Below the pieces are notes generated by a model that worked only from the letters and a program-made list of their open reading frames with translations, was not told the DNA's origin and made no database searches. Shown one piece after another: positions 37,024 through 47,610 of a stretch of 64,000 bases of DNA. The stretch lies in the NCBI GenBank assembly GCA_945866215.1, contig CAMBGQ010000004.1, positions 1 to 64,000 of the forward strand. The letters run 5' to 3'. Both the position numbers and the translations under genes were made by a program. Every line of letters starts with the position of its first letter. The stretch's first letter is position 1. The DNA is from Opitutus sp. GAS368 (GTDB taxonomy: Bacteria > Verrucomicrobiota > Verrucomicrobiia > Opitutales > UBA953).

Positions 37024-38389
37024 GACGTTCCTCCTCGCGGCGCTCGTCCTCGCAGGTTGCGCACACGACCCGACGGCTTCGCCCGTGGCCACCGTCACGG
37101 CCCCGGCGTTTTCGCAGGCTGGTGCCGTCGCCGACACGAAATGGGCGGAGGCTTTCGGTGACGCGGCCTTGCTCGAACTGATTGCGCAGGCACGTAAGAA
37201 TAGCCCGGACCTCGCCATCGCCCGCGCGCGTCAGCGTGAAGCGGTGGCCTTGCTCGCCTCCGCCAGTGCGGGCGATCAGCCCGCTGTTTCCGTCGGCGCT
37301 GGCTTGGAATCCTCCCGTATCTCGCTCGACACCGGTCGCACGCCGGTCGGCTTCGGTATCCCGCGTCGCACCGACGTCGGCGCCGCTGGCGTAAAGGCCT
37401 CTTGGGAACTCGACCTCTGGGGGCGTGAAGCCGCCAAGACGAAGGCCGCCGAGTTCGATTCGCGCGCGGCCAAGTTCACCGTCGAACAGGCGAACCTCGC
37501 CCTGTCCGCCGAAGTCGCCCGTCTGTGGTTCGCCGTCCGCGGCACCCGCGAGCAGCTCGCCTTCCTCGAGACCGAGTTCTCCACGCGCCTGCGTGAGATG
37601 GAGATTATCGAGCAAACTGTCGTCGCGGGCTTGCTTGATTCTGACCCGCTTTCCTCCGCGCGTCTCGCCGCTGCCCAGGCCAAGGTCGATGAGGGCCTCG
37701 GCCGCCGCCGCGTCGCCGCTGCTGAGAACGCGCTGCGTGCGTTGATCGGTTCCGCACTGGGCGTCCAACTTCCTGTGGCGAAGGGCTCTGCCGCGATGCC
37801 GGCCTTCGGCGCGGGCGTGCCCTCGGAGCTCTTGCTTCGTCGTCCCGACCTCGCCGCGGCGGCTGAGCGGGTCGACGCCGCACTCGCGCGCGAAGGCGCA
37901 GCCATCGCCGACTTTTATCCTTCCGTCACGCTCAACGGCCAGGCTGGCTGGCAGGCCGATCCGGCTTCGCGTGTGGGCCGGGGCTCATCGAGTTTCTGGG
38001 CGCTGACGCCGTCGGTAGATTTGCCGCTCTTCGACGCTGGTCGGCGCGAAGCTAACCTCGAGGTCGCCCGCGCGCGTATCGACGGCTCTGGCGCGGAATG
38101 GACCAAGGCCGTCCTCGGCGCCTTCCGCGAAGTCGAGGACGCGCTCGCCGATCTGCGCGAGCTCGCTATACAGGAAGAACTGACCGCCCGGGTGCTCACT
38201 GCGGTGCGTGTCCAGCTCGCCAACGCCGAGAAACGGCGGGCGGCGGGCTTGGCGAACGAGACCGAACTCTTGTCGGTCCGGCGCGACGAAGCCCTGGCCG
38301 CGCGCACGCTCTCGATGGTCGTCTGGGAGCGCCGGCAGGTCGCGGTGCGACTCGCCGCAGCCACGGGCGGCGGTTGGTCCGCCGAGTAA
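37007..38389 (+). CDS. TolC/NodT-family outer-membrane efflux lipoprotein
   Basis: Lipobox VLAGCAHD; ASWELDLWG, PSELLLRRPDLAAAAERVDAALAREGAAIADFYPSVTL, FDAGRREANLEVARA. Confidence 0.9.
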   Translation: MLRVNKTFLLAALVLAGCAHDPTASPVATVTAPAFSQAGAVADTKWAEAFGDAALLELIAQARKNSPDLAIARARQREAVALLASASAGDQPAVSVGAGLESSRISLDTGRTPVGFGIPRRTDVGAAGVKASWELDLWGREAAKTKAAEFDSRAAKFTVEQANLALSAEVARLWFAVRGTREQLAFLETEFSTRLREMEIIEQTVVAGLLDSDPLSSARLAAAQAKVDEGLGRRRVAAAENALRALIGSALGVQLPVAKGSAAMPAFGAGVPSELLLRRPDLAAAAERVDAALAREGAAIADFYPSVTLNGQAGWQADPASRVGRGSSSFWALTPSVDLPLFDAGRREANLEVARARIDGSGAEWTKAVLGAFREVEDALADLRELAIQEELTARVLTAVRVQLANAEKRRAAGLANETELLSVRRDEALAARTLSMVVWERRQVAVRLAAATGGGWSAE

Positions 38390-38401
38390 CTCGCCAAAGA
38401 A

Positions 38402-38427
38402 GAAGGGCGTCCTTGCGGACGCCCTTC
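38402..38427. terminator. Intrinsic terminator between convergent efflux operon and gnd
   Basis: GAAGGGCGTCC-TTGC-GGACGCCCTTC perfect 11 bp stem. Confidence 0.85.
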
Positions 38428-38445
38428 CTGTTTCCTTTAAGGCGC

Positions 38446-39942
38446 TTAGGCCTTGATCTGCGGACGCTTGGGATCTGGCCAGTCGATGTGGAAGAACTCG
38501 CCGCGGGGCTTGTCCTTGCGCTCGTAGGTGTGGGCGCCGAAGAAGTCTCGCTGACCCTGGAGCAGATTCTGCGGGAGGTTCTCGGTGCGGTACGAGTCGA
38601 AGTACGAGAGCGCCGAGCCGAGAGTCGGCACGGGGATGCCGTGCTTCACCGCGAGCGCGATGACCTTGCGCCAGTTCTTTTGCGCCTTCTTAACGGTCTT
38701 CTTGAAGTACGGGTCGAGGAGGAGGTTGTCCAGGCGGGGCTTCTTGGCGAAGGCTTCGGTGATCTTCTGGAGGAAGCTCGCGCGGATGATGCAGCCGCCG
38801 CGCCAGATCTGGGCGATCTCGCCGAAGTTGAGCTTCCAGTTATATTCTTTCTGTGCCTCACGCATGAGCTGGAAGCCCTGGGCGTAGGAGCAGATCTTGG
38901 AGCAGTAGAGGGCGTCGCGAATCTGCTCGATGATTTTGGCGCGATCAGGATTGGTCATCGCGCGCTTCGGGCCACGGAGGACCTTGGCAGCTTTGACGCG
39001 CTCATCCTTCACGGCGGAGAGGCAGCGGGCGAAGACGGCTTCGGCGATGGTCGGAGCGGCGACACCCATGTCGAGGGCGTTAGCGCTGGTCCACTTGCCC
39101 GTGCCCTTCTGGCCGGCGGTGTCGAGGATGACGTCGACCAGCGGGACGCCGGTCTCCGGGTCCTTCTGTTTGAGCACCTTCGCGGTGATCTCGATGAGGA
39201 AGGAGTTCAGGTCGCCCTTGTTCCACTCTTCGAAGGTCGTACCAATCTCGTCTGGGGTCATACCCAGGAGGCCGCGCATGAGGTCGTAGGCTTCGCAGAT
39301 CATCTGCATGTCGCCGTATTCGATGCCATTGTGGACCATCTTCACGTAGTGGCCGGCGCCGTCGGGGCCGATGTGGGCCACGCATGGGACGCCGCCCTTG
39401 ATGGGCTTACCTGGCTTACCGCCGGTCAATTCCACGCCGGTCACGGCGTCGACCTTGGAGGCCACGGCTTCCCAGATGGGCTTCAGTTCGGCCCAGGCGG
39501 CGGCATCGCCACCGGGCATGAGGGACGGTCCGAAGCGGGCGCCTTCTTCGCCGCCGGAGACGCCGGAGCCGATGAAGCGGAGGCCCTTGGCCTTGAGTTC
39601 TTTTTCGCGACGGATGGTGTCCGTCCAGAGGGCGTTACCCCCGTCGATGATGATGTCGCCGGGCTCGAAGGCCGCAGCGAGCTCGTTGATCACGGCATCG
39701 GTCGGACCGCCGGCCTTGACGAGGATGACGGCCTTGCGGGGCTTTTTCAGGGAGGCAGCGAAGTCCTTGATGCTCGGGCAGCCAATAAGCTTACCAGGGG
39801 TGCCGGGGTTTTCCTTCACGAATTCGTCGGTCTTGGCGGTCGTGCGGTTATACACCGAGATTGCGAAGCCGTGGTCGGCGATGTTGAGGGCGAGGTTCTG
39901 ACCCATGACGGCCAGACCGATGAGACCAATGTCGGATTGCAT
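38446..39942 (-). CDS. gnd: 6-phosphogluconate dehydrogenase (decarboxylating)
   Basis: [68 protein letters not shown]. Confidence 0.95.
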   Translation of the reverse strand: MQSDIGLIGLAVMGQNLALNIADHGFAISVYNRTTAKTDEFVKENPGTPGKLIGCPSIKDFAASLKKPRKAVILVKAGGPTDAVINELAAAFEPGDIIIDGGNALWTDTIRREKELKAKGLRFIGSGVSGGEEGARFGPSLMPGGDAAAWAELKPIWEAVASKVDAVTGVELTGGKPGKPIKGGVPCVAHIGPDGAGHYVKMVHNGIEYGDMQMICEAYDLMRGLLGMTPDEIGTTFEEWNKGDLNSFLIEITAKVLKQKDPETGVPLVDVILDTAGQKGTGKWTSANALDMGVAAPTIAEAVFARCLSAVKDERVKAAKVLRGPKRAMTNPDRAKIIEQIRDALYCSKICSYAQGFQLMREAQKEYNWKLNFGEIAQIWRGGCIIRASFLQKITEAFAKKPRLDNLLLDPYFKKTVKKAQKNWRKVIALAVKHGIPVPTLGSALSYFDSYRTENLPQNLLQGQRDFFGAHTYERKDKPRGEFFHIDWPDPKRPQIKA

Positions 39943-40085
39943 AAGAGGAGCCAATGCGAACCCCCGGGGGCTGGCATGGCAAACAAGAAAAGGGGCGGCT
40001 TTCGCCAGAAAGCTCCTGTTTTCGGCATCACCGGGCGCCTTTCCCCTCGCCTCATCCGCGGGGCTTCCCATCGTGAGGCGCTGTC

Positions 40086-40634
40086 ATGTCCCAGCTCGTC
40101 GGCAAACGTATCACCCTCGGCATCACCGGCTCGATCGCTGCCTATAAGGCCGCGGACCTGACCTCCCAGCTCGTCAAATACGGCGCCGAAGTCCAGGTGG
40201 TCATGACCAAGGGCGCCACCCAGTTCATCACTCCGATGACGCTGCAAGTGCTCTCCCGCCGGCCGGTGGCGTTCGATCTCTGGGCCGAGGGCGCCAACTC
40301 CATCCCGGGCCATATCGAGATCGCCGATTCTTCCGACTTGCTCCTCGTCGCGCCGCTTTCCGCCAACGTCCTCGCCGAATTCGCCCACGGACTCGCCCCC
40401 GACCTCCTGACCAGCATCTACCTCGCCACCCGTGGCCCAGTCCTCCTTTGCCCGGCGATGAACGGTAAGATGTATGAACACGCCGCCACCCAAGCCAACC
40501 TGAAGACCCTCCGCGCTCGCGGCCATGCGATCGTCGACCCCGCCGAGGGCATGCTGGCCTGCGGTTACGAAGGCCTCGGCAAGCTTGCGCCGGTCGAAGA
40601 GATCGTGAGCCGCGTGCTTTCGATCTTGGGCTGA
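40086..40634 (+). CDS. coaC: Phosphopantothenoylcysteine decarboxylase (stand-alone CoaC domain)
   Basis: LGITGSIAAYKAADLTSQL, HIEIADSSDLLLVAPLSANVLAEFAHGLAPDLLT, PVLLCPAMNGKMY; ORF ends without a CoaB domain. Confidence 0.85.
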   Translation: MSQLVGKRITLGITGSIAAYKAADLTSQLVKYGAEVQVVMTKGATQFITPMTLQVLSRRPVAFDLWAEGANSIPGHIEIADSSDLLLVAPLSANVLAEFAHGLAPDLLTSIYLATRGPVLLCPAMNGKMYEHAATQANLKTLRARGHAIVDPAEGMLACGYEGLGKLAPVEEIVSRVLSILG

Positions 40635-40639
40635 GCCCG

Positions 40640-41647
40640 ATGGACTCCCGCGAGCGCCGCCAGCGAGTCGAGGCTTCGGCGAAGGCGCTGGGCTTTGACG
40701 CGTTCGGGGTCGCACCGGTCGAGGTCGACGTCCGCGCCGACTATTTCAAGAAGTGGATCGCGGATGGCATGCACGGCGACATGGCCTGGTTGGCCCGCAA
40801 CCCCGACCGGCGCACCGACGCTCGTCAGGTGATGCCGGAAGCCCGCAGCTTGGTCGTCGTCGGGCTTAATTATTATCAGCCGCACCCGCCGGCGGGCTAC
40901 CGTATCGCGAAATACGCCCTGGGTGCCGACTACCACGACGTGATTCTCGCGCGGTTGAAGCAGCTCTGCGCAGTGATGCGCGAACTGGGCGGCGAGCAGA
41001 AGCCCTATGTCGACACTGGGCCGGTGTTGGAGAAGCCGGTCGCGGCGGCCGCCGGGCTTGGCTGGCAGGGCAAGAGCACCATCCTCATTCACCGTGGTGC
41101 CGGAACCTGGCTCTTCCTGGGCGTCGTCTTGACGACGCTCGAACTCGAAGCCGCGGGCGCGCCGGAGCCAGATCGCTGCGGTTCCTGCACCCTCTGCCTC
41201 GAGGCCTGCCCGACCGCCGCGATCATCGCCCCCTATAAGCTGGATGCGCGGAAGTGCCTCGCCTACCTGACCATCGAACACCAGGGCGCGATTCCCCTCG
41301 AATATCGCGAAGCCCTCGGCGACCGGGTCTTCGGTTGCGATGACTGCCTCGACGTCTGTCCTTGGAACAAGTGGGCCGTCACCACCCGCGAGGCGAGTTT
41401 CGCGCCGCGCCCGCACCCGCCCCTGCGCGAGACGCTGGCTTGGACGGAGGCCCAGTTTCTGACCCATTTCCAGGGCACGCCGGTCGAACGTCTCGGGCTG
41501 GCGCGCTGGCGTCGCAACGCGCTCACGGTCTTGGGTAATGTCGGTACCGCCGCCGATCTTCCCGCCGCTGCGGCGCTGTTGGACGCTGCTGATCCGATGG
41601 TCGCCGAGCACGCCGCTTGGTCCGTCGCCCGGCTACGCGCCCGCTGA
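40640..41647 (+). CDS. queG: Epoxyqueuosine reductase
   Basis: Two 4Fe-4S motifs CGSCTLCLEACPTAAI and CDDCLDVCPWNKW; DTGPVLEKPVAAAAGLGWQGKSTILI. Confidence 0.93.
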   Translation: MDSRERRQRVEASAKALGFDAFGVAPVEVDVRADYFKKWIADGMHGDMAWLARNPDRRTDARQVMPEARSLVVVGLNYYQPHPPAGYRIAKYALGADYHDVILARLKQLCAVMRELGGEQKPYVDTGPVLEKPVAAAAGLGWQGKSTILIHRGAGTWLFLGVVLTTLELEAAGAPEPDRCGSCTLCLEACPTAAIIAPYKLDARKCLAYLTIEHQGAIPLEYREALGDRVFGCDDCLDVCPWNKWAVTTREASFAPRPHPPLRETLAWTEAQFLTHFQGTPVERLGLARWRRNALTVLGNVGTAADLPAAAALLDAADPMVAEHAAWSVARLRAR

Positions 41648-41682
41648 ACCTACGGGTTGCCTCGGGCGATGGGCTCGTCCTA

Positions 41683-42222
41683 ATGGGACTCGTGACTCTC
41701 GCCCAAGCCTACTACGCACTCGCTGCCTTCCTCCTCCTGGCTGGCTGGCTCATCGTCACGGACGCTCCCGTTCTTCGCTCCTTTCGTCGCTCGCGCCTGG
41801 CCACCACGCTCCTAACGTTGGCTGCCATCACTTGGTTTGGTTGGTGGCTCATGAGCCTCCCGGAGGCTGACCTCGCTGGCCTGCCGCGCCTCCCGGTGGT
41901 GCTCGGCTTCCTCGGCGCCAGCTTCGCGACCTTCTTCTACATGCCCGACTTTCTGTCGGTTCGTTCCTTGGCGGTGCTGATGCTGTTTCTGGCGCGGGCC
42001 ACCCTCGACGCTGGCTACCGCCAGCTCCCGTACAGCTTACTGGACGCCTCGGTGAGCTACGGGTTGCTGATCCTCTTCGGCTTCTGGTGGGCGTGTTCGC
42101 CGCCAGTCTTCTGCCGGCAATGCGACTGGGTCCTGACCACGGATGCCCGTCGCAAGCTCTTCGGCGGGCTGTCCCTGCTCCTGGGTCTCGCCTGTGTGGT
42201 TCAGGCTTTCCTCCTCCCGTGA
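41683..42222 (+). CDS. Hypothetical multi-pass membrane protein
   Basis: Hydrophobic 179 aa ORF from ATG 41683; CSPPVFCRQCDW motif. Confidence 0.5.
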   Translation: MGLVTLAQAYYALAAFLLLAGWLIVTDAPVLRSFRRSRLATTLLTLAAITWFGWWLMSLPEADLAGLPRLPVVLGFLGASFATFFYMPDFLSVRSLAVLMLFLARATLDAGYRQLPYSLLDASVSYGLLILFGFWWACSPPVFCRQCDWVLTTDARRKLFGGLSLLLGLACVVQAFLLP

Positions 42223-42812
42223 GCCGTGCGCTGCTGATCGTCGTCTCGGGTCCGGCCGGCAGCGGCAAGACCACGCTCTGCGCTCGGCTGACCGAAGCGT
42301 ACCCGCAGTCGATTCGCCGCGTCATCACCTGCACGACCCGCGCGCCGCGGATTGGCGAAACTGACGGCGCGGACTACCATTTCATGACACGCGCCAGCTT
42401 CGAGCAGCAGGTCGCCGCCGGGGTCTTCCTCGAGCATGCCCAGGTGCACGGTAATCTTTACGGCCCGCGCGCCGCCGATGTCGCCGCCCAGCTCGGCGCT
42501 GGCTTCGACGCTCTCCTGAATGTCGACGTCCAGGGCGCTTCGACGATCCGCGCCAAGGGCGCCGCTGATCCGCGCCTCGCCGCGTCGCTCGTGACGGTCT
42601 TCATCCGCGTGGGCGATCGCACGGAGCTCCGTCGTCGCCTCACGGGCCGCGGCACCGACCCGGTCGACGAAATCGACCGCCGCGTCGCCGCCGCCGAAGA
42701 GGAGCTTCGTCATGCAGGCTCCTACCAGCATCTGATCGAAAGCGGCAGCCGGGAAGCTGATTTTGCGGCGCTGCAAAGTATCTACCTCGCCGAGAAGGCC
42801 CGTCGTCCATGA
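42219..42812 (+). CDS. gmk: Guanylate kinase
   Basis: GTG start 42219 overlapping the upstream stop; LLIVVSGPAGSGKTTLCARL, TTRAPRIGETDGADYHFM, EHAQVHGNLYG. Confidence 0.93.
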   Translation: MSRALLIVVSGPAGSGKTTLCARLTEAYPQSIRRVITCTTRAPRIGETDGADYHFMTRASFEQQVAAGVFLEHAQVHGNLYGPRAADVAAQLGAGFDALLNVDVQGASTIRAKGAADPRLAASLVTVFIRVGDRTELRRRLTGRGTDPVDEIDRRVAAAEEELRHAGSYQHLIESGSREADFAALQSIYLAEKARRP

Positions 42813-44533
42813 TGGAGAAGAACGACATCGCGGGCGTCCTCGACGAGATCGCCACGTTCATGGAGTTGACGGGCGAAAATCCTTTCAAGATCCGCGCGTA
42901 TTCGGCCGGGGCCCGCATCCTCGAGAACCTGACCGAAGACCTCGGTGAGCTCATCGATAGCGGCAAGCTGGCTGATATCCCCGGTCTCGGTGAGGCGCTC
43001 GTCGACAAGATCACGACGCTTCGCCGTGACGGCGTCCTGCCGTTTCATCAGAAGCTCAAGGCGTCCATCCCCGCCGGGCTCCTCGAAGTCATGCAGATTC
43101 CCGGCCTCGGCCCGAAGAAGGTGCGAGCGCTCTGGACGCAGTTGGCCGTCGAGGACCTCGCCAAGCTCAAGGAGGTCTGCGAAGCCGGCGCGGTCGCCGA
43201 GCTCAAGGGTTTTGGCGCCAAGACGCAGGACAAGATTCTCGAAGGCATCAAGAACCGTATCGCCTACGGGAAGCGCCACCGGTGGAACGACGCCGCCGCC
43301 ATCGCCGAGCCGATTCTCGCGGGCTTGCGGGCGCTACCGCAGGTCTCGCTGGCCGAATCGGCGGGCTCGCTCCGCCGTTCGCGGGAGACCGTCGGCGACC
43401 TCGACTTCCTCGTGGCCTCCTCGGATCCGCAACCGATTATGGCATGGTTCGTCGCCTTTCCTGGCGTGAAGGAAATCACCGCCCAAGGTGAGACGAAGTC
43501 CAGCGTGCGCTTCGAAAATGGCCTGCAGGCCGATTTACGCGTCGTCCCCGCGGCCCAATTCTACTTCGCGCTCCACCACTTCACCGGCTCCAAGGAGCAT
43601 AACGTCGCGATGCGCCACCGCGCGCTCGGCCGAGGCCTAAGCATGAGCGAATGGGGCTTCAAGTCCGTCGACGAGAAGACCCCCGCCCCGGGCGCCAAGA
43701 ACGAGGCAGAGGTCTTTCAAGCGCTGGGACTGCCTTGGATTCCGCCCGAAATGCGCGAAGGCAATGGGGAAATCGACGCTGCCGAAGCCGGCCAGCTGCC
43801 GGAGCTTATCCAGCTCTCCGACCTCCGCGGCGTTTTCCACAATCACACGACGGAATCGGATGGCGACCACACGCTCGACCAGATGGCCGCTGCGGCCGAA
43901 GCCCACGGATGGGAGTACCTCGGCATCTCCGACCATTCGAAGTCCAGCTTTCAGGCCAACGGTCTCGATGAGGCCCGCCTGGCCAAGCAGCGCGAGGATA
44001 TCGCGCAGCTCAACGCCTCGAAGAAATATCGCGTCCGCGTGCTCGCCGGCAGCGAGGTCGATATCCTCGCCGCCGGCGAACTGGACTTCCCGGACGATGT
44101 CCTGGCGCAACTCGATTTCGTCGTGGCCTCGGTCCACAATCGCTTCGGTCTGGAGCGCGAGGCGCAGACCGCCCGTATCATCAAGGCAATCGAGAATGAG
44201 CACGTCGATATGATCGGACACCTTACGGGGCGTCTGCTCAATCGGCGCGAACCCTACGAGGTCGATATCGCCAAGGTCATCGATGCCGCTGCGGCCAACG
44301 ACACGATCATCGAGCTCAACGCCAACCCTTGGCGGCTCGATCTCGACTGGCGTTGGTGGCGCCGCGCCGCCGAAAAGGGCGTGTTGTGTTCGATCAACCC
44401 GGACGCCCATGATATCGACCAGCTGGGCTTCGCTGCCTTTGGCGTACGCATCGCCCGCAAGGGCTGGCTGACGCCGGCGCAGGTGCTCAACACGCGCACG
44501 TTGCCCGAAGTGCTGCGCTGGCTGGGTCGTTGA
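42809..44533 (+). CDS. polX: Family X DNA polymerase with PHP domain (PolX)
   Basis: [50 protein letters not shown] motif [29 protein letters not shown]. Confidence 0.93.
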   Translation: MMEKNDIAGVLDEIATFMELTGENPFKIRAYSAGARILENLTEDLGELIDSGKLADIPGLGEALVDKITTLRRDGVLPFHQKLKASIPAGLLEVMQIPGLGPKKVRALWTQLAVEDLAKLKEVCEAGAVAELKGFGAKTQDKILEGIKNRIAYGKRHRWNDAAAIAEPILAGLRALPQVSLAESAGSLRRSRETVGDLDFLVASSDPQPIMAWFVAFPGVKEITAQGETKSSVRFENGLQADLRVVPAAQFYFALHHFTGSKEHNVAMRHRALGRGLSMSEWGFKSVDEKTPAPGAKNEAEVFQALGLPWIPPEMREGNGEIDAAEAGQLPELIQLSDLRGVFHNHTTESDGDHTLDQMAAAAEAHGWEYLGISDHSKSSFQANGLDEARLAKQREDIAQLNASKKYRVRVLAGSEVDILAAGELDFPDDVLAQLDFVVASVHNRFGLEREAQTARIIKAIENEHVDMIGHLTGRLLNRREPYEVDIAKVIDAAAANDTIIELNANPWRLDLDWRWWRRAAEKGVLCSINPDAHDIDQLGFAAFGVRIARKGWLTPAQVLNTRTLPEVLRWLGR

Positions 44534-44582
44534 ACGCTCCTTCCGGCTCGCCCTGCGGGCGCCGCTCCTCCTATCCTACCGC

Positions 44583-45377
44583 ATGCTGCACGATAAGCGC
44601 CGTCTGCTCCTCATCGCCGGACCTTGCTCCCTCGAGTCAGAGGCCAATTGCCGGACCGTCGCCGCGGAGCTCAAGGCGCTGGCTGCCCGCCACCCAGAAC
44701 TGAACATCATCTTCAAGGGTTCCTACGATAAGGCCAACCGCACTTCGCTGGGGGGCGACCGCGGCCCTGGCCTGCAGGCGGGCCTCGATCTCCTCGCGAT
44801 GGTGAAGAAGGATTACGGGTTCAAAGTCCTGACCGATATCCACGGCCCCGACCAGTGCGCGGCCGTCGGTAAGGTCGTCGACGTGTTGCAGATCCCGGCG
44901 TTCATGTGCCGCCAGACCGATCTCCTCGTCGCCGCCGCCCAGACCGGCAAGGTCGTGAACGTGAAGAAGGGGCAGTTCCTTTCGCCGGCAGAGATGCGCT
45001 TCGTGGTCGATAAGCTCGAAGGCGCCCAGGCTGCCGAGATTTGGCAGACCGACCGTGGCACGACCTTTGGCTACCAGAACCTGGTCGTCGACATGCGCTC
45101 TTTCCCGATCATGGCTGGCTTCGGTCACCCGACGATCATGGACGCCACGCACGCGGTGCAGCTCCCCGGCGCCGCCGGCGGCGCTTCCGGCGGGCAACGT
45201 GAATACGTGCCGGTCCTCGCCAAGGCGGCCCTCGCCGCCGGTGCTGACGGCCTGTTCATGGAGACGCACCCCGACCCGCAGAAGGCGATCTCCGACGGCC
45301 CGTCGCAGGTGCCGCTCGCTGAATTCCCCGCGCTCGTAGAAGCCTGCCTGCGCGTCTGGAAAGCCGTCCGCGCCTAG
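44583..45377 (+). CDS. kdsA: 3-deoxy-8-phosphooctulonate synthase
   Basis: [73 protein letters not shown]. Confidence 0.95.
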   Translation: MLHDKRRLLLIAGPCSLESEANCRTVAAELKALAARHPELNIIFKGSYDKANRTSLGGDRGPGLQAGLDLLAMVKKDYGFKVLTDIHGPDQCAAVGKVVDVLQIPAFMCRQTDLLVAAAQTGKVVNVKKGQFLSPAEMRFVVDKLEGAQAAEIWQTDRGTTFGYQNLVVDMRSFPIMAGFGHPTIMDATHAVQLPGAAGGASGGQREYVPVLAKAALAAGADGLFMETHPDPQKAISDGPSQVPLAEFPALVEACLRVWKAVRA

Positions 45378-46579
45378 GCGGCCAGCTGCGCGATTGCTTC
45401 CCGGTCTGGCTTACCGCTCGCGTTCGTGGGGATCTTCCGGACGAACACGTAGCGCCGCGGCCGAGCCGCCGGCGCGAGGGTTTCGCAGGCCAGTCGGAGG
45501 GCGGCTTCCGTGGAGGCGGGGCCGATGACGCAGGCGGTCACGACTTCACCCCAAGTCGCGTCCGCCACACCCAGTACCAGCGCGGCCTCGACCAGCCCCG
45601 TCGCCTGGAGCGCCTGCTCCACGCGCGCCGGATCGACCTTTTCGCCGCCGGTGATGATGACGCGATCGGCGCGTCCGGAAATCCGCACGCTGCCGTCGGC
45701 TTCCACGTCGCCGCGATCACCGCTCGCCCAAGGGCGGGTGAGCGCATCGGCGGGCCACTGGCCGAGGCCGAGCGAGGGCGCGGCGATGGTGATGACGCCC
45801 TCGGCGTCTGTCGCGAACGTCACGCCAGGCAGGGGAGCCCCGCGCGTAGTTTCACCCGTCCAGATTTTTTCCGGCGGGCACAGCGCGCAGGCCGCCGCGG
45901 TCTCCGTCGAACCATAGGTAAGGAAGACGGGCAGCCGCTGCGCGCGGATCTCGCCGGCCAGCGGCCCGGGCAGGGCCGCGCCACCGAGCAGAATCACGTC
46001 GAAACCGCGCAACCACGTTGCGCCTTCGGCGTGCGCCAGGAGGCGGGTCAGTTGCGCTGGCACCAAGGAGATGACCTTCGTGCCCTCGGCCGGCAAGGCC
46101 ACGGAGGGCAGGGGAGTCTCCGCGGCGAAGCGTCCATCGAGGACGGCGTGTGCGCCGCCGGTCACGCGGGCGCGGATTGCCGGCATGAAGCCGCTGACGT
46201 GCCAAGGCGGCGTGCAGGTGACGCCATGGAGGATTGGGGACAGCCCGCGCGCACCCAGTGCGACGCTCAGACCGAGCGCGGCGGCCCGCAAAGTTTCCGC
46301 CGAGTGGATGATGAACTTCACTTTCCCGCCGGTGCCGCCGGTCGGGATCATCACGCGACCGCGCCAGTTCTTCGGCCAATCACAGGTGCCGAGACCACGC
46401 GGCTCGAGGGTGAGGCCTTTGACGAGCGTGCCCAGCGGAAGCTGGCGGGCGGCCTCGGCGAGGTCGTGGGCGGACCAGCGGGGATTACCGAGGAAAACCG
46501 GCAGGCCGGCATCATGCGCCAGCAGCGCTTCGCGCAGGTGCGTGGCGTAGTCCGCATGGAAGACCGCGACGGCGCTCAT
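45374..46579 (-). CDS. menE: o-succinylbenzoate--CoA ligase-like acyl-CoA synthetase
   Basis: [54 protein letters not shown]-terminal [11 protein letters not shown]; adjacent to menC. Confidence 0.82.
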   Translation of the reverse strand: MSAVAVFHADYATHLREALLAHDAGLPVFLGNPRWSAHDLAEAARQLPLGTLVKGLTLEPRGLGTCDWPKNWRGRVMIPTGGTGGKVKFIIHSAETLRAAALGLSVALGARGLSPILHGVTCTPPWHVSGFMPAIRARVTGGAHAVLDGRFAAETPLPSVALPAEGTKVISLVPAQLTRLLAHAEGATWLRGFDVILLGGAALPGPLAGEIRAQRLPVFLTYGSTETAAACALCPPEKIWTGETTRGAPLPGVTFATDAEGVITIAAPSLGLGQWPADALTRPWASGDRGDVEADGSVRISGRADRVIITGGEKVDPARVEQALQATGLVEAALVLGVADATWGEVVTACVIGPASTEAALRLACETLAPAARPRRYVFVRKIPTNASGKPDREAIAQLAA

Positions 46580-47517
46580 GTCAGCTCCTGCCAGAAGCGG
46601 CCCCAATCGAAGTCCACCAGCCCGGCGGCGAGCGCGCCAGGCGCATGCTGGTCTCGGCCGTCATGCTCGAACCGGCCGAGGGTATCGAAGCCCACCGTCC
46701 CCGCTGCTGGGTCTTGCGCTGCCAGCCATAAGGCGCCCTGCCGACCAACCGCGGTCTCGAAGCAGGACGAGTAGACAACGACACCCTTATGCGCGGCGCG
46801 CCAGGCCAGCAGATCGTCCCAGTCCCCAGCGAGCAGCGGCTTCACGACCACCGTCCCGTCCCACGCGAGTCCGGCCGGCGTGAGAAATGATTCATCGAGC
46901 GCGATCTTAACCGGCCCGATGGACGCGTAGCCCAGATGTCCGACGGGCAGGGGCTGCTCGAGGAATTCGATTCGTTCCTCCGCGCGCACTAACTCGGCCC
47001 AGCGGCGCGCCGCTTGCAAGTCCAGCGAACCGTTGGCATCGAGCCGGAGGCGACCAGGGAATCGCGCCAGCACGCTGCGGATAGCTTCCTCTGATGTCTC
47101 GGGCGAGATCTTGATTTTTAAGGTCTGGAAGCCCTCGGCAATCTTCGCCGCCGTCTCCATCACGGAGAGCGTCATGAGCCCAGCGCAAGGGAGGGCGTCG
47201 CGGAAACGGGCGATTTGGTTCCAATGCCGGCAGCTGGCAAGTGCCGCCGAGAGGCAAGGTCGCGCCGTCGGGGAAGCGGCGATCGCAGCGGAGAGGTGAC
47301 CGAGGTTTCCCTGCGCCGAGCGCAGCGACTCGACGGCTTGCTCGATGGTCTCGGTCGGGAAACCAGGCCAAGGAGCGATTTCTCCGTATCCGGTGCCTTG
47401 GTCCGATTGCGTCCGGAGGATGATACGATCGACGGCGTCCACGACGCCCGCCCCTGTCGCCACCGGCGTGCGGAGACGTCGGCGGAAGCGTTTGAAGTCG
47501 AAAAAACCACTGGTCAT
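46576..47517 (-). CDS. menC: o-succinylbenzoate synthase
   Basis: Enolase superfamily: [59 protein letters not shown]; overlaps menE. Confidence 0.86.
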   Translation of the reverse strand: MTSGFFDFKRFRRRLRTPVATGAGVVDAVDRIILRTQSDQGTGYGEIAPWPGFPTETIEQAVESLRSAQGNLGHLSAAIAASPTARPCLSAALASCRHWNQIARFRDALPCAGLMTLSVMETAAKIAEGFQTLKIKISPETSEEAIRSVLARFPGRLRLDANGSLDLQAARRWAELVRAEERIEFLEQPLPVGHLGYASIGPVKIALDESFLTPAGLAWDGTVVVKPLLAGDWDDLLAWRAAHKGVVVYSSCFETAVGRQGALWLAAQDPAAGTVGFDTLGRFEHDGRDQHAPGALAAGLVDFDWGRFWQELT

Positions 47518-47610
47518 GGGTCGAATAGACGGCAATCCGGACAAACTCGCAAAATCAATTTGCCAGCCATCAGGGGGGTGCCTAACACCCTTGGGGGAAA
47601 CCGACCACTC

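Noticed and set aside
38098-40161. 687 aa plus-strand ORF spanning gnd
   Set aside because: Antisense to the clearly recognisable 6-phosphogluconate dehydrogenase; GC-rich third-position shadow ORF with no recognisable motifs.
47518-47610. Possible riboswitch or leader upstream of guaB
   Set aside because: Only a small hairpin (GGGTG-CCTAA-CACCC) is visible; no match to a purine or other riboswitch core I can recognise.
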